NCBI RefSeq assembly: GCF_017982655.1
Contig: NZ_JABXYX010000072.1
Span: 1-39,023, forward strand
DNA length: 39,023 bases
Reading direction: 5' to 3'
Origin: Brasilonema sp. CT11
GTDB taxonomy: Bacteria; Cyanobacteriota; Cyanobacteriia; Cyanobacteriales; Nostocaceae
Of this stretch, positions 33,319-39,023 are shown piece by piece. Position numbers and translations under genes: made by a program. The stretch's first letter is position 1. Every line of letters begins with the position of its first letter. The notes under the pieces were generated by a model. That model was not told the origin of the DNA, searched no databases, and saw only the letters and a list, made by a program, of their open reading frames with translations.

Positions 33319-34452
33319 TTATGCCACTTTTAGTAGTTCAGAATAAATCACCTTTTGATAGTAGCTTTCTAGCTGGCGTGTAGCAGCACCCCATCCCCAA
33401 CGTTGTGCCTCCTGACGCGCACTTTGACGGATAGTTTCTCGTTCCTGTTGCTGTTGCAAAAGACGCTGAGTTGCATCAATGGCACTTTGAACGTCTTGTT
33501 CTGGCTCAAAGAGATATCCATTAACTCCATCTGTGACAATATCAGGAATGCCACCAGAACGTGCAGCAACGACTGGACATCCACCTGCCATTGCTTCTAA
33601 AAGAACTAATCCCAGTGTCTCCGTTCGAGAAGGAAAAATAAACGCATCAGCACTAGCAAAGGCAGAAGCTAATTCTGTACCCACCAAATACCCAACAAAA
33701 TAAGTATTTGTTCCAGCAAAGTATTTTTCCAGTGTTTGACGATGAGGACCATCTCCAACTAATGCTAGCCGTGCCTTGGGAATAGCTTCTAAGATTGGTT
33801 TGATACGTTCAATTTCTTTTTCAGCGGAAAGACGCCCTACGTAAAGTAACAATGGGCTTTCTGGGTGATTTTGCGACAGGCGCGATCGCATTTGCTGAGA
33901 AGCATTGTCAGGATGAAATGATTCAGTATCCACTCCTCTTTGCCACAGATCTACCCTTTCAATACCGTGTGCTATGAGTTCTTGCATCATTGCTGTGGAG
34001 GTACAAAGATTTAAAGCTGCCTGATTGTGAGCTGCTTTTAGTAGTTCCCACAATAATCCTTCCAGCATTGCTAAACCGTAATGCTGAAGGTATTGAGGCA
34101 GATGAGTATGGTAAGATGCGACCAAGGGAACATTTAGATATTTACTATAAAATATACCAGCTAATCCCAGAATTGCTGGGTTAACTACATGAATGATATC
34201 TGGTTTAAATCCCTCCAAAGCTTCACCGATTGCTGGACGAGGTAATGCCATTTTTAACTCTGGATACAGTGGCAGGGGAAAACCCGACACACCATATACT
34301 TTAGCTCCTTTATACTCAAAAATGCCACCATCAGGGGCGATAACTAAGACTTGGTTACCATTACGCTGAAGATGCTCAATGGTATGACGCAGGCGTGTTA
34401 CAATTCCATCAACCTTGGGTAAAAAGGTTTCGGTAAACAGGGCGATTCGCAT
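33319..34452 (-). CDS. sqdX: Sulfoquinovosyltransferase (SqdX-like, GT4)
   Basis: SqdX transfers sulfoquinovose from UDP-sulfoquinovose to diacylglycerol, the last step of sulfolipid (SQDG) synthesis at the thylakoid or plasma membrane. The 377-residue protein is a GT-B fold enzyme. The N-terminal domain starts MRIALFTETFLPKVDGIVTR, followed by FKPDIIHVVNP and SYHTHLPQYLQHYG. The C-terminal donor domain has LLYVGRLSAEKEIE and the E-x7-E motif in PSRTETLGLVLLEAMAGGCP. Similar GT4 enzymes act on other lipids, but sqdB upstream on the same strand supports SqdX. The gap to sqdB is 346 bases and carries a perfect inverted repeat, so the two may have separate transcripts. Confidence 0.9.
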   Translation of the reverse strand: MRIALFTETFLPKVDGIVTRLRHTIEHLQRNGNQVLVIAPDGGIFEYKGAKVYGVSGFPLPLYPELKMALPRPAIGEALEGFKPDIIHVVNPAILGLAGIFYSKYLNVPLVASYHTHLPQYLQHYGLAMLEGLLWELLKAAHNQAALNLCTSTAMMQELIAHGIERVDLWQRGVDTESFHPDNASQQMRSRLSQNHPESPLLLYVGRLSAEKEIERIKPILEAIPKARLALVGDGPHRQTLEKYFAGTNTYFVGYLVGTELASAFASADAFIFPSRTETLGLVLLEAMAGGCPVVAARSGGIPDIVTDGVNGYLFEPEQDVQSAIDATQRLLQQQQERETIRQSARQEAQRWGWGAATRQLESYYQKVIYSELLKVA

Positions 34453-34798
34453 AAAACTTGTATCTAGCCTTATATGAACTATGAAATGAAGGCAAAGGTT
34501 TGAACTCTAAAGCATGTAGTCAAGAATGTTTATTTCATCCTTGATCTTTCTAAAATGACTAGTCGTCATACTGAATAACAATATGACGACTATATTGTAG
34601 ACAGTCAACGTTCCTTCAAAAAGAACTCAGAATAACGTTACAGCATCTACTGGAATATTCAGCATTGAGGAAACTGTTGTGAGATTTTTAGGGACTTGCA
34701 ACCTCAACTCCTCATTGGGTGGTAAGCGACTAATATAAAATTCTGAGTTGGTGAGTTATGACTCTTGTTGTTTGTCACCGGCGGTCTTCAAGATTTAC
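34453..34798. other. Intergenic region between sqdB and sqdX
   Basis: These 346 bases hold no gene. The notable content is the perfect inverted repeat at 34560-34592. A promoter for sqdX is likely in the part nearer 34453, but no consensus can be assigned with confidence. Confidence 0.35.
34560..34592. repeat. Perfect 11-bp inverted repeat between sqdB and sqdX
   Basis: TAGTCGTCATA (34560-34570) and TATGACGACTA (34582-34592) are exact reverse complements separated by 11 bases, so the element is symmetric over 33 bases. It could be an operator or an mRNA hairpin that attenuates sqdX relative to sqdB. No T-run follows on the minus strand. Confidence 0.6.
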
Positions 34799-35965
<1,167 letters not shown>

Positions 35966-36181
35966 TTACTCGCTGATAGCTAAATCTAGCAGGTTTGTGT
36001 CCCCTCTAATCATCAAAGATGGAGCAGGAAGTGAAGGAGTGAAGGTTACCCCGTTCAAAGTAGTCGCGAAGTGCTTACGTACTTCTGCCTTTGTTCAAAT
36101 CAGTTGTCGAATTTTCGACTATTACATTGTGCCAATAGTATTTCTATTACATTTTTGATAAAATTAAGATATGTAACAAAA

Positions 36182-36210
36182 AAAGCGTCAAGACGCTTTG
36201 ATGTCTTGAC
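36182..36210 (+). promoter_or_regulatory. Two mutually exclusive hairpins in the leader of the RHH gene
   Basis: AAAGCGTC (36182-36189) pairs exactly with GACGCTTT (36192-36199). Alternatively GTCAAGAC (36187-36194) pairs exactly with GTCTTGAC (36203-36210). The arms overlap, so only one can form at a time. On the minus strand the first hairpin is followed by a T-run. It lies 61 bases before the ATG at 36271. It may be an operator (the downstream gene encodes a likely DNA-binding protein) or an RNA switch. The remainder of the 35954-36270 gap shows nothing recognisable. Confidence 0.45.
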
Positions 36211-36270
36211 AAGGAATTAAGGTTCCGATATCGTGATATACATACCCGGGTAAGACCGCTAAAAAGTAAT

Positions 36271-36618
36271 ATGCAAGCTAAGCAAAAGGTTACATTGTAT
36301 CTGTCGCCAGAACTGCACAGGAAGTTAAAGATTCGCTCGGCCATTGACTCGGAACCGATGTCAGAACTAGCGGAACGTGCCTTAGACTTCTACCTGGCAA
36401 ATTCGGAATTAGTAGAGGAAGCAGAAGCATCATATGGAAGGACGCACAGAGTTTATTCCTGTCCAACTTGCGATACTTCAGTAGTGCTGCGAGATGCAGA
36501 ATTGGTCAGTCTGGGTCATCAACCTGGAATGATTGGTCATCAGCAAGAGCGTCTTCCAATTGATGAAATGAACCGGAACCAAAATCAAAAGGGTAAGGAA
36601 GAATTAGTTCCTTGTTAA
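36271..36618 (+). CDS. Ribbon-helix-helix (CopG/Arc-type) protein with a CPxC segment
   Basis: This protein has 115 residues. Residues 5-45 (KVTLYLSPELHRKLKIRSAI then SEPMSELAERALDFYL) have the RHH DNA-binding pattern: a beta strand with alternating residues, then two helices. Residues 63-82 (YSCPTCDTSVVLRDAELVSL) contain one CxxC, like half a zinc ribbon, and the last residue is another Cys. It is probably a small regulator, perhaps of the AAA ATPase gene 94 bases downstream or of its own promoter. Its place before a Ycf46-like gene resembles, as I recall, the stress-induced slr0373-slr0374 arrangement of Synechocystis, though homology of this first gene is not established. Confidence 0.75.
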   Translation: MQAKQKVTLYLSPELHRKLKIRSAIDSEPMSELAERALDFYLANSELVEEAEASYGRTHRVYSCPTCDTSVVLRDAELVSLGHQPGMIGHQQERLPIDEMNRNQNQKGKEELVPC

Positions 36619-36712
36619 ATAGGAATCATGAATATCAAATTCATAGTTTCCCTATCCGTACATAGCAAAGCGAAGTCTGTACTGTCTGTAAAGGTCTCAA
36701 GTAGGTCGATGT

Positions 36713-38224
36713 ATGAAAGAAGAGCTCAATATCCTCATTCAAGCTCAATACCCTTTAATCTACCTTGTGACCTCCGAGGAAGAGCGGGCTGAGCAAGCAA
36801 TTTCTACAATCGCTCAATCGTCAAAGCCACAGCGAAGAGTGTATGTTTGGACAGTAACTCACGGCATCGTGGAGTATGGTCAACCCCGGAACGTCACTCA
36901 ACATAACACCGTTTCTCCGGAAGCGGCGGTTGAATGGATTATCCGGCAGAAAGAACCAGGTATATTTATTCTTAAAGATTTACATCCATTTATAGATGCG
37001 CCAGCGACAACAAGGTCATTGCGTGATGCGATCGCCAGCTTTAAGGGGTTGCACAAGAACGTTATCTTGATGTCACCGATGCAGCAAGTCCCAATTGAAC
37101 TGGAAAAGGAAGTTGTCGTTCTTGATTTTCCGCTTCCAGACATGGGAGATTTAAATAAAGTTTTATCTAGTCATTTGGATCAAAACCGTGGACGACGGTT
37201 AGCAACAGAAGCGCGTGAAAAGCTCTTAAGGGCTGCTTTAGGATTAACTAAAGATGAAGCGGAAAAAGTCTACCGTAAGGCACAGGTGACTACAGGGCGT
37301 TTGACGGAAGATGAAGTAGATATAGTTTTATCTGAGAAAAAGCAGCTAATTCGGCGTAATGGTATATTAGAATACATAGAAGAAGACGCAACTATTGATG
37401 CTGTTGGTGGCTTGGAAGAGTTGAAAAGGTGGCTGAAGCAGCGCTCTAACGCTTTTACAGAAAGGGCGCGTGAGTACGGTTTACCTCAACCAAAAGGTAT
37501 GCTAATCTTAGGGGTCCCAGGTTGTGGTAAATCCTTAATTGCCAAAACAACTTCTCGACTGTGGGGTTTGCCACTACTGCGATTAGATATGGGGCGAGTC
37601 TACGATGGCTCAATGGTAGGACGTTCAGAGGCAAACTTACGTAACGCCCTAAAAACAGCAGAATCTATTTCACCAGCAATTCTATTTATTGATGAGTTAG
37701 ATAAATCATTTGCTGGAAGTGGAGGTTCTGGAGATTCTGATGGTGGAACTTCCAGCCGGATATTCGGCTCTTTCCTCACCTGGATGCAAGAAAAGAAATC
37801 ACCAGTATTTGTCATGGCAACAGCCAACCGAGTTGAACGTCTACCTGGTGAATTTTTGAGGAAAGGTCGCTTTGATGAGATTTTCTTTGTAGATCTGCCC
37901 ACCGCGGAAGAGCGCCAAGATATATTCACGATACACTTGTCTAAGCGCCGGGAAGATATCTCGCGATTTGACCTAGAACAACTTTCTAAGATGTCTGACG
38001 GATTTTCTGGAGCAGAAATTGAACAAGCGATTGTTGCGGCAATGTACGAAGCTTTTGCCCAAGATCGGGAGTTCACACAACTAGATATTATTGCGGCTAT
38101 TAAAGCAACACTGCCGTTGTCTCGTACGATGCAAGAACAAGTGACAGCCCTCAGAGATTGGGCTAGACAACGAGCAAGACCAGCCGCATCCTCCGTTGCT
38201 GAGTATCAGCGAATGGAGTTCTAA
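36713..38224 (+). CDS. ycf46: Ycf46-like AAA+ ATPase
   Basis: This 503-residue protein has an N-terminal domain (1-215; ILIQAQYPLIYLVTSEEERA) typical of the Ycf46 family, then a single AAA+ module. Walker A is GVPGCGKS (267-274), Walker B is ILFIDELD (323-330), sensor 1 is MATANRVERLP and the Arg finger region is FLRKGRFDE (381-389). The C-terminal lid reads SDGFSGAEIEQAIVAAMYEA. Ycf46 is conserved in cyanobacteria and red-lineage plastids. In cyanobacteria it has been linked to stress responses and CO2/photosynthesis regulation, but its substrate is not established. A hairpin 3 bases after the stop separates it from ycf35, which suggests a processed operon. Confidence 0.93.
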   Translation: MKEELNILIQAQYPLIYLVTSEEERAEQAISTIAQSSKPQRRVYVWTVTHGIVEYGQPRNVTQHNTVSPEAAVEWIIRQKEPGIFILKDLHPFIDAPATTRSLRDAIASFKGLHKNVILMSPMQQVPIELEKEVVVLDFPLPDMGDLNKVLSSHLDQNRGRRLATEAREKLLRAALGLTKDEAEKVYRKAQVTTGRLTEDEVDIVLSEKKQLIRRNGILEYIEEDATIDAVGGLEELKRWLKQRSNAFTERAREYGLPQPKGMLILGVPGCGKSLIAKTTSRLWGLPLLRLDMGRVYDGSMVGRSEANLRNALKTAESISPAILFIDELDKSFAGSGGSGDSDGGTSSRIFGSFLTWMQEKKSPVFVMATANRVERLPGEFLRKGRFDEIFFVDLPTAEERQDIFTIHLSKRREDISRFDLEQLSKMSDGFSGAEIEQAIVAAMYEAFAQDREFTQLDIIAAIKATLPLSRTMQEQVTALRDWARQRARPAASSVAEYQRMEF

Positions 38225-38227
38225 AAG

Positions 38228-38254
38228 CTTTCTCCTGCTACCACAGGGGGAAAG
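38228..38254 (+). promoter_or_regulatory. Hairpin between ycf46 and ycf35
   Basis: CTTTCTCCTG (38228-38237) pairs with CAGGGGGAAAG (38244-38254) with one bulged G and a 6-base loop. Two smaller stems follow: GCTAGC (38255-38260 with 38269-38274) and CCGCGT/ACGCGG (38288-38293 with 38302-38307). No T-run directly follows the first stem. The tandem stems may stabilise or process the transcript and allow different expression of the two genes. Confidence 0.45.
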
Positions 38255-38364
38255 GCTAGCGCTAAAAAGCTAGCAGTTATGAAAAAACCGCGTCTTGGTA
38301 AACGCGGCTTCGCTTAAAACAAACTGTTGTCTTTTTCTCTACTTTCTCATTGGAGGAAACCCAA

Positions 38365-38715
38365 ATGTCTCACTTTAGCACTCTGCGTACCAAAATCACC
38401 GATGCAGAAATTCTTAAGTCTTCGCTGCGCGATCTAGGCATCTCTGTTAAGACCGAAGCTGATGTTCGTGGTTACAACGGTCAGCGTGTTCGTTCCGACA
38501 TCGTTGCAGTTTTGGAAGGCGAGTATGACCTCGGTTGGTCTCGCAACAGCGATGGTTCCTTCGATCTGATCGCAGACCTGTGGGGTGTTGCTAAGAAGCA
38601 CAACCAAACCGAGCTGATCAACTCCATCAACCAAAAGTATGCCGTTAACAAAACCCTGGCAGAAGTGAAGCAACGCGGTCTGCAAAACGCCAACGTTAAG
38701 TTGGTATTGCAATAG
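38365..38715 (+). CDS. ycf35: Ycf35 family protein (DUF1257)
   Basis: This 116-residue protein starts MSHFSTLRTKITDAEILKSS, the hallmark N-terminus of the Ycf35/DUF1257 family found in cyanobacteria and plastids. It has the central VRGYNGQRVRSDIVAVL and YDLGWSRNSDGSFDLIADLW segments. Its molecular role is unknown. The frame opens 5 codons upstream at a TTG, but TGGAGGAAAC places a strong ribosome-binding site for the ATG at 38365. Codon use is markedly biased towards frequent codons (many GTT, AAC, CTG), as in highly expressed genes. It follows the Ycf46-like gene and ends before two consecutive terminators. Confidence 0.93.
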   Translation: MSHFSTLRTKITDAEILKSSLRDLGISVKTEADVRGYNGQRVRSDIVAVLEGEYDLGWSRNSDGSFDLIADLWGVAKKHNQTELINSINQKYAVNKTLAEVKQRGLQNANVKLVLQ

Positions 38716-38744
38716 TCATATCTCTGCGCGTTCCCAAAGCTGCA

Positions 38745-38783
38745 CGGGTTAACCAGGTTAATAGCGGTTAGCCCGCTTTTTTT
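38745..38783 (+). terminator. Rho-independent terminator of ycf35 (first)
   Basis: CGGGTTAACC (38745-38754) pairs with GGTTAGCCCG (38766-38775) with one G-T pair, followed by C and seven T (38777-38783). This is a classical intrinsic terminator about 30 bases after the ycf35 stop. Confidence 0.8.
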
Positions 38784-38818
38784 ACGGACTAGGAATTATC
38801 CTAGTCCGTAATTTTTTG
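38784..38818 (+). terminator. Second, back-to-back terminator
   Basis: ACGGACTAGGA (38784-38794) pairs perfectly with TCCTAGTCCGT (38799-38809) around ATTA, then AATTTTTT. It begins right after the T-run of the first terminator. It is nearly symmetric and could also stop transcripts arriving from the IS on the right. Confidence 0.8.
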
Positions 38819-38846
38819 GCGTTGCAGAATAGAAATATGAATTAGA

Positions 38847-38878
38847 GCGTTAAGCGTAGCTCTGCCGTAGGCAATCGC
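38847..38878. repeat. Dispersed repeat, second copy, in the IS1 5' region
   Basis: GCGTTAAGCGTAGCTCTGCC then GTAGGCAATCGC is a diverged copy of the repeat type at 11371-11402 (GCGTTAGCGAAGCG... ending ATTCGC). It lies between the IS end and the transposase ATG. Confidence 0.5.
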
Positions 38879-38879
38879 C

Positions 38880-39023
38880 ATGAAATGCCCAAGGTATGCA
38901 TCAAGTCACATTCGTAAGAATGGAAGACAAAGAGGTAAACGCTCATTACATTTGTGTAAACTGTAAACGTCAGTTCATTGAGTCTTATAATCAGAAAGGA
39001 TATACAGAGGATATTAAGCGCGA
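38880..39023 (+). pseudogene. IS1 family transposase, N-terminal part, frameshifted (cut by window edge)
   Basis: The frame from ATG 38880 reads MKCPRYASSHIRKNGRQRG, the normal IS1 InsA-type zinc-finger start (MKCPRCxSxHIxKNGxxRG). It then runs to a stop. The expected continuation, HYICVNCKRQFIESYNQKGY, lies in the frame shifted by +1 beginning at 38938. This lesion is too early to be the programmed InsA/InsB frameshift. In addition the second zinc-ligand Cys is Tyr (CPRY). Both changes indicate a dead copy. Confidence 0.7.

Larger units (their letters stand above)
38818..39023 (+). mobile_element. Left end of an IS1-type insertion sequence (partial)
   Basis: The DNA from about GGCGTTGCAGAATAGAAATA (38818 on) resembles the terminal repeat I recall for cyanobacterial IS1-type elements, and it leads directly into a decayed IS1 transposase. 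The right end is outside the window. The boundary is inferred, not proven. Confidence 0.45.

Noticed and set aside
36060-36120. GTTCAAATC resembling a tRNA T-loop
   Set aside because: No acceptor or anticodon stem can be paired around it.
37600-38076. 158-codon open frame antisense to the Ycf46-like gene
   Set aside because: Its Ser/Arg-rich composition is a mirror of the AAA+ codons on the other strand; there is no start signal and no recognisable domain.

Overview
The window looks like chromosomal DNA of a filamentous, probably heterocyst-forming cyanobacterium (Nostocales type). The basis is the many GCGATCGC (HIP1) palindromes, the short heptanucleotide tandem repeats between genes, and a cyanobacterial gene set: sqdB/sqdX for sulfolipid, Ycf46 and Ycf35 relatives, a CyaB-type GAF-GAF-PAS adenylate cyclase, and a bamA-lpxC-fabZ-lpxA-lpxB cluster. 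No rRNA, tRNA or CRISPR array was seen.

Layout. 1-3200 is an accessory zone. It holds the 3' end of an IS630-type transposase, a gene fragment apparently cut by that element, a compact two-gene cassette (a nuclease-like domain fused to a ParA ATPase, then a ParB-like/Rho_N-like protein) between a large palindrome and a strong terminator, and a tyrosine-recombinase relic. 3200-7050 carries a CPA2 cation/proton antiporter with universal-stress-protein tail domains, a small anchored protein, and an unusual PspA/IM30-like protein whose N-terminal coiled-coil arm is replaced by a glycine-rich membrane-type segment. 7088-20997 is signalling and metabolism: a 1457-residue double hybrid histidine kinase, an SGNH hydrolase, a CPBP protease, a chemoreceptor, endonuclease V, a membrane protein, a Tat-exported aldo/keto reductase, a methyltransferase with an apparent N-terminal frameshift, and an orphan C5-cytosine DNA methyltransferase.

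21312-28109 is the outer-membrane biogenesis cluster, read on the minus strand as bamA, lpxC, fabZ, lpxA, lpxB. BamA inserts barrel proteins, LpxA/LpxC/LpxB act in lipid A synthesis, and FabZ supplies acyl chains. purC lies upstream. 29511-32575 holds a small cyanobacterial protein and the adenylate cyclase. 32576-33304 is a repeat-rich gap with a decayed group II intron reverse transcriptase. sqdB and sqdX (minus strand) make sulfoquinovosyl diacylglycerol. The right end has a ribbon-helix-helix protein, a Ycf46-like AAA ATPase and Ycf35 (plus strand), two consecutive terminators, and a degenerate IS1-type transposase that runs off the window.

The best candidates for something undescribed are the nuclease-ParA / ParB-Rho_N cassette with its palindromic leader (563-2767) and the PspA-like chimera (6287-7051). 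Functions for both are inferred from motifs read by eye; no database search was run.
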